DNA of 12,112 nt from Burkholderiales bacterium (GCA_019746155.1 JAIESJ010000215.1:1-12112); one strand, 5' to 3'; counted from the stretch's first letter, positions 1 to 6,148 are shown. Notes: generated from the letters alone by a model not told the origin. Translations and numbers: made by a program.

Positions 1-146
1 TCGTCGACGATCAGGGCAAGGCTCTTCGTGCCAGCGGGCAGTCCGCTCCACTCCAGCGGTGGCGACTCATCGGCTCCTTGGCAGGTGTATTGCCGGGGAA
101 TCGCGCCGTTATGCGCAAACGCAGGGGATTTCAGAATCAACGTCAT
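1..146 (-). CDS. YbhB/YbcL-type PEBP family protein, N-terminal part
   Basis: This is the first 48 codons of a gene that runs off the left edge on the minus strand. The translation begins MTLILKSPAFAHNGAIP and continues with QYTCQGADESPPLEW and GLPAGTKSLALIVDD. That is the typical opening of the bacterial phosphatidylethanolamine-binding / Raf-kinase-inhibitor-like family (YbhB, YbcL): a strand, then the ligand-site segment with C-x-G-x-D-x-SPPL, then the A-L-I-(V/M)-D-D strand. A strong ribosome binding site (AGGAGGT) lies just before the ATG at 146-144. The family's cellular role is poorly defined; proposed ligands are small anionic molecules. The next gene upstream on the same strand is the peroxiredoxin, 106 bases away, so the two could be co-transcribed, although a palindromic repeat lies between them. 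Family assignment is confident; function is not. Confidence 0.85.
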   Translation of the reverse strand, partial: MTLILKSPAFAHNGAIPRQYTCQGADESPPLEWSGLPAGTKSLALIVD

Positions 147-186
147 GGTGACCTCCTGGTGAGCCAGAACAAATTCTTTCAGGATC

Positions 187-246
187 CGTCGTTCCCGCGA
201 AAAGCGGGAACCCGGTCAACACACTGGCTCCTTCGCGGAAATGACG
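187..246. repeat. REP-like palindromic intergenic repeat
   Basis: A 60-base imperfect palindrome. It contains a perfect 8-bp hairpin, GTTCCCGC (191-198) and GCGGGAAC (204-211) with loop GAAAA, and outer ends CGTCGTTCCCGCGA and TCGCGGAAATGACG facing each other. It resembles the widely dispersed 'CGTCATTCCCGCG...' repeats of proteobacterial intergenic regions. It lies 7 bases past the peroxiredoxin stop, so when transcribed it could form a 3' hairpin that protects that mRNA or attenuates transcription into the PEBP gene. The resemblance is from memory and no copy number is known here. Confidence 0.7.
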
Positions 247-252
247 GTTTGG

Positions 253-753
253 CTAAAGCTGTTCCAGCATCTTCTCTGCCGAACTGACTTCGAACTGGCC
301 GGGTTTTTCAAGATTGAGGATTTTCACCACCCCGTCTTCCACCAGCATCGAGTAGCGCTGCGAGCGCACGCCCATGCCGCGCTCGGTCAGGTCCATGTCG
401 AGCCCCAGCGCCTTGGCGTAGAGCGCGCTGCCGTCGCCCATCATGCGGACCTTGCCGAACGCCTTGTTGTCCTTGCCCCAGGCCGCCATCACCATGGCGT
501 CGTTGACGGAAAGGCACCAGATCTCATCGACGCCTTTCGTCTTGAATTTGTCAGCTTCCTGCACGAAACCGGGCAGGTGCTTGGTACTTCACGTCCGTGT
601 GAAGGCGCCGGGCAGGCCGAACATCACGATCCGCTTGCCCTGGGTGGCCTGCCGCACCTGGATCTCGTCCGCGCCCGTGGGGCAGCCTGCGAACCACTCT
701 ACCGGCAACTCCCACACCTTGCCTTCAGGCAGCCTGTCGCCAACCTTGATCAT
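253..753 (-). CDS. Selenocysteine-containing peroxiredoxin (Prx5-like/AhpC-TSA), in-frame TGA at the active site
   Basis: A thiol-dependent peroxidase reducing H2O2 or alkyl hydroperoxides in the cytoplasm. The ATG at 753-751 follows a good ribosome binding site (AGAAGGAGA). The frame encodes 166 residues, normal for the Prx5-like group, starting MIKVGDRLPEGKVWELP. Residues 45-54 read FGLPGAFTRT, the conserved P-x3-T-x2-C loop, and codon 55 (591-589) is TGA where the peroxidatic Cys should be. The frame continues as S-T-K-H-L-P-G-F-V, then the family block DEIWCLSVNDAMVMAAWG (76-93) and the RSQRYSMLVEDG segment (130-141), ending at TAG. A hairpin follows the TGA. I infer selenocysteine at residue 55. 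Other cysteines are Cys24 and Cys80, possible resolving residues. Conventional calling would start at the internal GTG (564) and lose the active site. Alternatives are a sequencing error (TGC/TGT read as TGA) or a fresh nonsense mutation. No selA/B/C/D gene is in the window. Confidence 0.85.
558..591 (-). promoter_or_regulatory. Candidate bacterial SECIS hairpin just after the UGA
   Basis: On the coding strand, directly after the TGA (591-589), 11 bases are followed by CCTGC (577-573), a ten-base loop CCGGTTTCGT (572-563) and GCAGG (562-558): a perfect 5-bp stem. One further C-G pair can form if a T is bulged, leaving a 7-base loop CGGTTTC. The GGT in the loop sits 19-21 bases after the UGA. 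The known bacterial SECIS pattern is a short hairpin with a G near the start of a small loop, about 16-37 bases after the UGA, read by SelB; this site fits. Cysteine homologues may share some of this sequence because it encodes the conserved LPGF segment, so the hairpin alone is weak proof. Confidence 0.55.
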
Positions 754-790
754 ATCTCGTCTCCTTCTGAAACCGGGTTAAGGTTGTGAT

Positions 791-798
791 AGTATAAT
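791..798. promoter_or_regulatory. Possible divergent -10 region between the peroxiredoxin and MaoC genes
   Basis: The 154-base gap between the divergent genes contains a perfect TATAAT (793-798) on the plus strand. Overlapping it on the minus strand is TATACT (796-791). I see no good -35 at normal spacing in either direction, so this is only a plausible promoter core. On the plus strand it would give a leader of about 100 bases before the GTG of the MaoC gene. Confidence 0.35.
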
Positions 799-907
799 CG
801 CGCGTGAGCCGATGTGGCACGCGCAACGGGTGTGATGCGCGCGCCCGGTTCCGCCTACACCCAATACCCGACAAGTCCGCGCCATCATCCAGGGAAGGGG
901 TTCCGCT

Positions 908-1768
908 GTGACCATCAATTACGATGCGCTGATCAATTTCGGGATCCCGGAAGTCGAGCAGAAATTCACCCAGCGCGACACCATGCTTTACGCGCTCGGC
1001 GTCGGGCTCGGCGCCGAGCCCTGCGATCCCGACCAGCTCAAATTCGTCTACGAGGAAAACCTGCAGGCGCTGCCGACCATGGCCATCATTCTCGGTTATC
1101 CCGGTCCATGGCATGCGCATCCCGACACCGGCATCACGCGCAGCCACGTTGTGCATGGCGAACAGGGTTTCACCATCCACAAGCCGCTGCCGGTCGAGGG
1201 CACGGTTCTGGGCCGCACCAGGATTACCGGCGTGGTTGACAAGGGCAAAGACAAGGGTGCGCTGGTGATGACCGAATGCGAAGTACGCGACAAGGCGAGC
1301 GGCGAGCTCGTCTGCACGCTCACTTCGACCATCTTCTGCCGCGCCGACGGCGGCTTCGGCGGCCCCTCGGGGCCGGCAACGAATCCGCACCCCATCCCCG
1401 ACACCCCGCCGCACCAGATTTGCGATCTGACTACGCTGCCGCAGGCGGCGCTGATCTATCGCCTCTGCGGGGACTACAACCCGCTGCATGCCGATCCCGC
1501 CTACGCCCGGAAAGCCGGATTCAGAATGCCGATCCTGCACGGGCGCTGCACCTTCAGCGTCGCCGGGCACGCGATTCTCAGAACCTGCTGCGGCTATGAT
1601 CCGGCGCGCTTCAAGAGCATGCAGGGGCGCTTCTCCTCGCCGGTTTATCCGGGCGAAACCATACGCACCGAAATCTGGCAGGATGGGCCGATAATCTCGT
1701 TCCGCTCCAGCGTGCCGGCGCGCGGTGTGACCGTGCTCAACAACGGCCGCGCGGAGATTATTGTTTAA
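908..1768 (+). CDS. MaoC family (R)-specific enoyl-CoA hydratase, double hot-dog
   Basis: Predicted to add water to a trans-2-enoyl-CoA, giving a (R)-3-hydroxyacyl-CoA. The 286-residue length suits the two-hot-dog architecture of eukaryotic-type hydratase 2 (the peroxisomal MFE-2 hydratase part), with a degenerate N-terminal hot-dog (about 1-150) and a catalytic C-terminal one. The hydratase-2 signature is at 184-196, YRLCGDYNPLHAD, with catalytic Asp189 and His194 plus Asn191, followed by the HG pair at 211-212. The start is a GTG at 908, chosen because AGGGAAGGGG lies 7-8 bases upstream; there is no better ATG in frame. It is the first of four plus-strand genes of acyl-CoA metabolism. Family assignment is firm; the chain or ring substrate is unknown. 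Confidence 0.9.
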   Translation: MTINYDALINFGIPEVEQKFTQRDTMLYALGVGLGAEPCDPDQLKFVYEENLQALPTMAIILGYPGPWHAHPDTGITRSHVVHGEQGFTIHKPLPVEGTVLGRTRITGVVDKGKDKGALVMTECEVRDKASGELVCTLTSTIFCRADGGFGGPSGPATNPHPIPDTPPHQICDLTTLPQAALIYRLCGDYNPLHADPAYARKAGFRMPILHGRCTFSVAGHAILRTCCGYDPARFKSMQGRFSSPVYPGETIRTEIWQDGPIISFRSSVPARGVTVLNNGRAEIIV

Positions 1769-1856
1769 AAACGGCCAGGTATTTCGATGATCTCTCGCGT
1801 TTTCCGCGTCCGCGCGGCGTCGCCGCCGACGCGCTGATCGTATTGAAAGGCCAACA

Positions 1857-2627
1857 ATGAGCATACAAGTCACGAAAGAAAACGGCATCGCCACGGTACT
1901 GTTGAACCGCCCCGACAAGCTGAACGCGCTGTCGGCCGAGATGTATCACGAGCTCGCCGACCAGTTCGAAGCGCTCGGCAAGGACGACGCAGTGCGCGCG
2001 GTGGTGCTGACCGGCGCGGGGCGCGCGTTCTGCGCCGGTGGCGATGTCGGCTCCATGGGCAACTACGACGTGGTCGCCGGTCGCAAGCGCTCGCGCGGCC
2101 ATCATCGTGCCATCGTCAATCTGCACCACCTGGAGAAACCGGTGATCGCGGCGATCCGCGGCCCCGCTGCCGGCGTCGGCGCCAGCCTGACCCTGGCGTG
2201 TGATCTCATCATCGCCTCCGAGACCGCCTATCTGCTGATGGCGTTCAAGAACGTCGGCATCCCGCCCGACGGCGGCGCGGTGTATTTTCTGACGCAATAC
2301 CTCGGCATCGCGCGCGCCAAGGAGCTGGTCTACACCGCGCGCCGGCTGTCGGCCAGAGAAGCGCACGAGCTGGGCATCGTGATGAAGGTCGTGCCCGACG
2401 GCGAGCTCGAGGCGGAAGCCCATGCGCTGGCGCAGGAGCTGGCGGGCTCGGCCACCTACGCCCTCGTGCTCGCCAAGAAAATGTTCCAGGCCATGTACAC
2501 GCCTACGCTGGAACAGCTGCTGGAAATGGAAATCCTCGCGGTGTGCGGCGCGCGCCTGACCCACGATCACCAGGAAGGCATCGCCGCTTTCAAGGAAAAG
2601 CGCAAGCCTAGATTCCAGGGCCGCTGA
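1857..2627 (+). CDS. Enoyl-CoA hydratase/isomerase family (crotonase fold)
   Basis: A 256-residue crotonase-superfamily protein, normal length. It opens with the family pattern GIATVLLNRPDKLNALS (10-26). The two oxyanion-hole loops are visible: RAFCAGGDV (56-64) and RGPAAGVGASL (101-111). The Pro-Glu pair carrying the first catalytic glutamate of true hydratases reads Ala129-Phe130 by my alignment, and the following loop is IPPDGG (135-140), closer to the PaaG type. A glutamate in the second catalytic region, Glu156 in ARAKELVYTA, is present. It may therefore be an isomerase or ring-modifying member rather than a plain hydratase. The ATG at 1857 follows GAAAGGCC. It lies 88 bases after the MaoC gene, same strand, presumably the same pathway. 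Specific substrate not recognisable. Confidence 0.88.
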   Translation: MSIQVTKENGIATVLLNRPDKLNALSAEMYHELADQFEALGKDDAVRAVVLTGAGRAFCAGGDVGSMGNYDVVAGRKRSRGHHRAIVNLHHLEKPVIAAIRGPAAGVGASLTLACDLIIASETAYLLMAFKNVGIPPDGGAVYFLTQYLGIARAKELVYTARRLSAREAHELGIVMKVVPDGELEAEAHALAQELAGSATYALVLAKKMFQAMYTPTLEQLLEMEILAVCGARLTHDHQEGIAAFKEKRKPRFQGR

Positions 2628-2665
2628 AGCGCGATACCGCCGACCCGGCAGCCGATACCGAATGA

Positions 2666-2697
2666 ATATGTGACATATTGTTTTTATTTAATAAAAA
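2666..2697. promoter_or_regulatory. Two adjacent AT-rich dyads upstream of the DUF35-thiolase pair
   Basis: The 79-base gap before the DUF35 gene changes abruptly to AT-rich sequence. It holds two perfect palindromes side by side: ATATGT-G-ACATAT (2666-2678) and TTTTTATT-T-AATAAAAA (2681-2697). The second runs directly into the ribosome binding site AAGGA (2696-2700). The first has the size of an operator half-site pair for a dimeric regulator. The second could be a weak hairpin affecting translation or part of a promoter. No clear -35/-10 pair was found. Confidence 0.4.
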
Positions 2698-2706
2698 GGA
2701 ATAGCC

Positions 2707-3147
2707 ATGCAGGATCTCAAGCACAGCTCACCGCTCAATACCTATATCGAGCATTGCAGAAAGGGCGAGCTCGCCTACCAGGTGTGCCGCGACGACGACG
2801 CGCCGGTGTTTTTCCCGCGCGTGGTCGCGCCGAAAACCGGCAGCGCCAACCTGGAATGGCGCGTGTCCCGGGGATTCGGCACGGTGTATGCGACGACCGT
2901 CGTCTATTACAAGAACGAGCTGCCGCTCAACGTCGCGCTGATCGATCTCGACGAAGGCTTTCGCATGATGAGCCGTGTCGAGAACATCGATCCGATGCAG
3001 GTCAAAATCGGCATGCGCGTCAAGGTCAGGATGCATCCGGGCGATGAGAAGCAGCCGCCCTATCCGGTGTTCGATCCCCTCACTCCCGACCTCTCCAACC
3101 CTCACCCCCGGCCCCTCTTCCACGGGGAGAGGGGAGGCGCAAAATGA
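2707..3147 (+). CDS. DUF35 OB-fold protein, partner of the downstream thiolase; zinc-ribbon cysteines missing
   Basis: A 146-residue protein of the 'Zn-ribbon/OB-fold, nucleic-acid-binding-like' DUF35 group, which does not act on nucleic acids but binds SCP-x/Ltp-type thiolases and helps place the acyl-CoA. N-terminal helix about 8-22; then the ribbon segment (YQVCRDDD, FFPRVVAPKTGS, 24-46), where the family usually has two C-x2-C pairs but only one Cys (Cys27) remains. The OB part follows: LEWRVSRGFGTVYATTVVYY (49-68), NVALIDLDEGFRMMSRVENI, and IGMRVKVRMHP. The residues after about PVFDPL (from ~125) are encoded by a palindromic intergenic repeat and are probably not native. The ATG is preceded by AAAAAGGAAT. 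Its TGA overlaps the thiolase ATG (ATGA), implying translational coupling and a 1:1 complex. Confidence 0.85.
   Translation: MQDLKHSSPLNTYIEHCRKGELAYQVCRDDDAPVFFPRVVAPKTGSANLEWRVSRGFGTVYATTVVYYKNELPLNVALIDLDEGFRMMSRVENIDPMQVKIGMRVKVRMHPGDEKQPPYPVFDPLTPDLSNPHPRPLFHGERGGAK
3099..3134. repeat. Palindromic C/G-rich repeat inside the 3' end of the DUF35 gene
   Basis: Sequence CCCTCACCCCCGG is followed by a hairpin: CCCCTCTTCC (3112-3121), loop ACG or similar, GGGGAGAGGGG (3124-3134). About 10 bp pair, with one G-T pair. This is the look of the 'CCCTCACCC...CCCCTCTCCC...GGGGAGAGGGG' dispersed repeats common between genes in beta- and gammaproteobacteria. A related shorter run, CCCCTCACTCCCGACCTCTCC, precedes it at about 3076. 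Here it has been read through in frame, forming the C-terminal tail of the DUF35 protein and ending 9 bases before the thiolase ATG. Confidence 0.7.
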
Positions 3148-4298
3148 GCGGACTTCAACGCGCCAGCGTCGCCGTCGCCGGCGTCGCGGAATCGGACCTC
3201 GGCCAGGTCGCGCCCCACACCAGCCCGACCGATCTGATGGCCCAGGCGACGATGCGGGCGCTCGACGATTGCGGACTCAGGCTCTCCGACATCGACGCGG
3301 TGCTCTCCGCCACCAGCCAGTCGCGCTATTCGACCATGGCGCTGTGCGAGTATCTGCGCATCAAGCCCAGATTCTTCGACGGCACCATGATCGGCGGCTC
3401 CTCTTTCATGTCGCACCTCGCCCACGCCCAGGCCGCGATCCAGCAGGGCGTGTGCGAAGTGGCGGTCATCGCTTACGGCAGCACGCAACGCACCGTCTCG
3501 CGCGCCGCGGCTTCCCCGCGCGAATACAATTTCTTTGAAACGCCCTACCGCCCGTTCCTGCCGGCCTCCGCCTATGCGCTGGCCGCATCGCGCCACATGC
3601 ATGAGTTCGGCACCACGCGCGAGCAGCTGGCGGAAGTCGCGGTCGCCGCGCGCAAATGGGCGTTGATGAACCCGGTCGCATGGGAAAAAGAACCGCTCAC
3701 CATAGAGCAGGTATTGAACTCGCGCATGGTGAGCTATCCGCTCACGGTACGCGACTGCTGCCTGGTCACCGACGGCGGCGGCGCCATCATCGTCACCTCC
3801 GCTGCGCGCGCCAGGTCGCTCAGAAAGAAACCGGTGTATGTGCTGGGCGTGGGCGAAGCCATAGGCCATACCACGATCTCCAACATGCCCGATCTCACCG
3901 TCACCGCGGCGGCCGAGTCCGGCCCCCAGGCGTTCAGGATGGCGAGACTCAAGCCCGCCGACGTGGACATGCTCTCGCTCTACGACGCCTTCACCATCAC
4001 GCCCATCCTGTTCCTCGAGGATCTGGGTTTCTGCCCCAAGGGCGAAGGGGGACGCTTTGTCGCCGGCGGCGCCATCGCGCCCGGCGGCAAACTCGCGGTC
4101 AACACCAGTGGCGGCGGACTCTCGTATTGCCACCCAGGCATGTACGGGCTGCTGGTGATGATAGAGGCGATCCGCCAGGTGCGTGGCGAATGCGGCGCGC
4201 GCCAAGTCAAGGACTGTGAAGTCGCGCTCGCGCACGGCAATGGCGGGGTTCTGTCGACCCAATGTAGCGTGATATTTGGCTCGGATGCAACCCTGTAG
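3144..4298 (+). CDS. SCP-x/Ltp-type thiolase-fold protein lacking the nucleophilic Cys (probable acyl-CoA lyase/aldolase)
   Basis: 384 residues, the length of the 'thiolase / lipid-transfer protein' group. The N-terminal half has DIDAVLSATSQSRYSTMA (49-66) and IGGSSFMSHLAHAQAAI (83-99). The latter occupies the place of the N-N-C-(A/S)-x-G segment of real thiolases but has Gly-Gly-Ser-Ser and no cysteine. The C-terminal half has LYDAFTITP, NTSGGGLSYCHPGMYG (with the conserved HPG) and AHGNGGVLS. Loss of the nucleophile while keeping the fold and a DUF35 partner is the pattern of Ltp2-like retro-aldolases acting on steroid side-chain CoA esters; I infer C-C cleavage without thiolysis. The true substrate is unknown. 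The ATG overlaps the upstream stop, so the two subunits are translated together. It is the last gene of the 908-4298 group. Confidence 0.87.
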   Translation: MSGLQRASVAVAGVAESDLGQVAPHTSPTDLMAQATMRALDDCGLRLSDIDAVLSATSQSRYSTMALCEYLRIKPRFFDGTMIGGSSFMSHLAHAQAAIQQGVCEVAVIAYGSTQRTVSRAAASPREYNFFETPYRPFLPASAYALAASRHMHEFGTTREQLAEVAVAARKWALMNPVAWEKEPLTIEQVLNSRMVSYPLTVRDCCLVTDGGGAIIVTSAARARSLRKKPVYVLGVGEAIGHTTISNMPDLTVTAAAESGPQAFRMARLKPADVDMLSLYDAFTITPILFLEDLGFCPKGEGGRFVAGGAIAPGGKLAVNTSGGGLSYCHPGMYGLLVMIEAIRQVRGECGARQVKDCEVALAHGNGGVLSTQCSVIFGSDATL

Positions 4299-4450
4299 AC
4301 CGTGCCACGCGCAGTTGACGGTCTGCCGCCGGCGCAACAACGGCATCGCGTTGAAATTCATTCCCAAGACCGGCAAAGCGTAACGCGGCTATGAGCCGTC
4401 CTGCGTATGATCCCTGACGCCGTACCTGGCTGCGGTTTTGGCGGACGGCC

Positions 4451-4759
4451 CTACAGCCCCAGTATCCGGCCGATTTCCGAAATGTATTGGCCGACTTTCA
4501 TGCCTTCGGCCATGGCGGAATCCAGCGTGTCCTCGAGTCCCGTGCGGACACTGTGCAAGCCGTCGCGCACCCAGTGGTGGCGGCGGATCGGGGAGTTGAG
4601 CACGTTCTTGAGGGTTTCCACCTCATCCCGCAGACGCTGCACATCGGCGGAGCCGCTGCGCACGCCCGCGAGATCGCGCTCCAGGGCTTCGATCAGCTTG
4701 CCCACTTCTTCCAGATTGATTTCCTGCGCCTTGTCGTTCGCGCTCTTATTATCCGTCAC
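4451..4759 (-). CDS. Small hypothetical protein with a predicted coiled coil
   Basis: 102 residues, not recognised. The start is a GTG (4759-4757) with GGAGG six bases upstream. Residues 1-12 are polar (TDNKSANDKAQE). Residues 15-55 show spaced Leu/Val in a heptad-like pattern (LEEVGKLIEALERDLAGVRS, then VQRLRDEVETLKNVLNS), suggesting a coiled coil. A basic/aromatic patch, IRRHHWVRDGLHSVR (58-72), and an amphipathic C-terminal helix ending in GRILGL follow. There is no signal peptide, membrane segment or cysteine. It is convergent with the thiolase gene and divergent from the GNAT gene, so it is probably transcribed alone. Codon use matches the neighbours and the ribosome site is good, so I believe it is real. 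Confidence 0.7.
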   Translation of the reverse strand: MTDNKSANDKAQEINLEEVGKLIEALERDLAGVRSGSADVQRLRDEVETLKNVLNSPIRRHHWVRDGLHSVRTGLEDTLDSAMAEGMKVGQYISEIGRILGL

Positions 4760-4931
4760 TGCGAACCTCCGTTCAGGTTATGTCTGCACTTGGCCGGATT
4801 TCCAGTTTAATCGACACTGCGCCCTGTGTCATACATTCCCTGTACAACCGGTCGCGACAGAGGCTCGACGCGCGAAACTTTCCACAGTATCCTGATGTCA
4901 GGCATATTACGGACAACTCATTCCTGTCAGC

Positions 4932-5426
4932 ATGTCTACCATATTCAGGCTCGCCACCCCCGCCGACGCTTATGAAATCGCGGTCATGTCGCGTTACCTG
5001 ATCGAGATCGGGCTGCGCGGCTGGTCGTGGCATCCGGAGCGCGTGGTAAAGGCAATCCGCGCGCGGAATACCAATGTGCTGGTAGTCGAGGTCAAGGCCA
5101 ACATGATCGGCTTCGCAATCATGGAATTCGGCGACACCCGGGCGCACCTCTCACTGCTCGCGGTCAAGCCCACCCATCAGCGCTGCGGCATCGGCCGGCA
5201 GATGATGGCATGGCTGGAAGAAGCGGCGCTCACCGCCGGCATCGCCACCATCGAACTTGAACTGCGCGCCAACAATTTCGGTGCGCGCAGTTTCTATCAC
5301 GCGCTCGGCTACCGGGAAAAAACCTACATCGCCGGCTACTATCAGGGCGCGGAAACCGCGTTGAGGATGGCGCGCGACATCCGCCGCCAGATCCCCGACC
5401 GCAAACGACAGTTTGAAAGCAAGTAA
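4932..5426 (+). CDS. GNAT family N-acetyltransferase (RimI-like)
   Basis: 164 residues covering one GNAT domain, which transfers acetyl from acetyl-CoA to an amino group. The N-terminal FRLATPADAYEIAVMS is the usual first strand and helix. Motif A is clear: LSLLAVKPTHQRCGIGRQMM (73-92), with the acetyl-CoA pyrophosphate loop Q83-R-C-G-I-G88. Motif B follows with IELELRANNFGARSFYHALGY and its Asn and Tyr residues. The ATG at 4932 fits the family start, but the ribosome site is weak. The stop is 8 bases before the dehalogenase-like gene, so the two form an operon. Whether it acts on a ribosomal protein end or a small molecule cannot be told. Confidence 0.88.
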   Translation: MSTIFRLATPADAYEIAVMSRYLIEIGLRGWSWHPERVVKAIRARNTNVLVVEVKANMIGFAIMEFGDTRAHLSLLAVKPTHQRCGIGRQMMAWLEEAALTAGIATIELELRANNFGARSFYHALGYREKTYIAGYYQGAETALRMARDIRRQIPDRKRQFESK

Positions 5427-5434
5427 GGACCACG

Positions 5435-6148
5435 ATGCGTGCGGAAGGCATCAGGGCGCTCACCTTCGACACTTTCGGCACCGTCGTCGACTGGCGTTCA
5501 AGCATCATCGACGACTTCTTCGCCTTCGGCAAGTCGAAAGGGCTGGACATCGACTGGGCAGCCTTCGTCGATGACTGGAAAACCGCCTACCAGCCGGGCA
5601 TGGACGCGGTGCGCACTGGAAAATGGCCGTGGACCACGGTCGACGGCATCTACCGCATCAAGCTCGACGAACTGCTGCCGAAGTACGGCTTGGAAAGGCT
5701 GAACGAAAGCGAAAGAATGCATTTGAACCGCGTCTGGCACCGGCTCAATCCCTGGCCCGACGCGGTGGCGGGACTTACCCGCCTCAAGCGCAAATATGTG
5801 ATTTCGCCGCTCTCCAATGGCGACGTCAGTTGTCTTGCCAACATGGCCAAGCATGGCGGCCTGCCGTGGGATGTGATCCTGTGCGCGGAAATCTTCCGCC
5901 ACTACAAGCCCGACCCGGAGGTCTATCTCGGTGCCATTCAGCTTCTCGGCTGCAAGCCGCATGAAGTGATGATGGTCGCCGCGCACAACTACGATCTGCG
6001 CGCCGCGCGCTCGCACGGCATGCGCACCGCCTTCGTCGCGCGCCCTACCGAATACGGCCCCGGCCAGAAAACCGACCTCAAGGCCGAGGAGGACTGGGAC
6101 ATCGTCGCGCGCGACTTCAGCGAACTGGCGACGGCACTCGGCGCCTGA
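5435..6148 (+). CDS. HAD-superfamily hydrolase, type II haloacid dehalogenase-like
   Basis: 237 residues, normal for (S)-2-haloacid dehalogenases and relatives. HAD motif I is FDTFGTVVDW (11-20) with nucleophile Asp12. Motif II is SPLSNGD (124-130) with Ser127. Motif III is Lys158 in HYKPDPEVY. The last motif is VAAHNYDLRAAR (181-192) with Asn185 and Asp187. The AAHxxDL form is the mark of the type II dehalogenase branch rather than of phosphatases. The cap domain (about 20-105) includes DDWKTAYQP, where many relatives have Trp-Arg; Lys here may alter halide or carboxylate binding. Whether a halogenated acid is the physiological substrate is uncertain. AAGGA precedes the ATG, and the gene is coupled to the upstream GNAT gene. 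Confidence 0.88.
   Translation: MRAEGIRALTFDTFGTVVDWRSSIIDDFFAFGKSKGLDIDWAAFVDDWKTAYQPGMDAVRTGKWPWTTVDGIYRIKLDELLPKYGLERLNESERMHLNRVWHRLNPWPDAVAGLTRLKRKYVISPLSNGDVSCLANMAKHGGLPWDVILCAEIFRHYKPDPEVYLGAIQLLGCKPHEVMMVAAHNYDLRAARSHGMRTAFVARPTEYGPGQKTDLKAEEDWDIVARDFSELATALGA

Noticed and set aside
253..564. The peroxiredoxin as a short 103-residue gene starting at the internal GTG
   Set aside because: There is no ribosome site at 564, and it would lack the active-site half; the longer frame through TGA has the correct start, length and motifs.
589..591. A frameshift rather than an in-frame TGA in the peroxiredoxin
   Set aside because: Reading frame is identical before and after the TGA and family similarity is continuous on both sides, so no base is lost or gained.
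1817..1832. GC hairpin GCGTC/GACGC between the MaoC and crotonase genes as a terminator
   Set aside because: The stem is only 5 bp and no T-run follows; the two genes are probably co-transcribed.
725..1918. A 397-codon open frame on the minus strand
   Set aside because: It is antisense to the MaoC gene, overlaps the peroxiredoxin start, has Arg/Ala/His-rich low-complexity composition and no family features. It is a shadow of high-GC codon bias.
3102..4376. A 424-codon open frame on the minus strand opposite the thiolase
   Set aside because: It is the antisense shadow of a well-supported thiolase gene, with no recognisable motif and biased composition.
4317..4383. Short open stretch after the thiolase ending LKFIPKTGKA
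   Set aside because: It has only a TTG start with no ribosome site, about 20 codons, and no recognisable family; too weak to call a gene.
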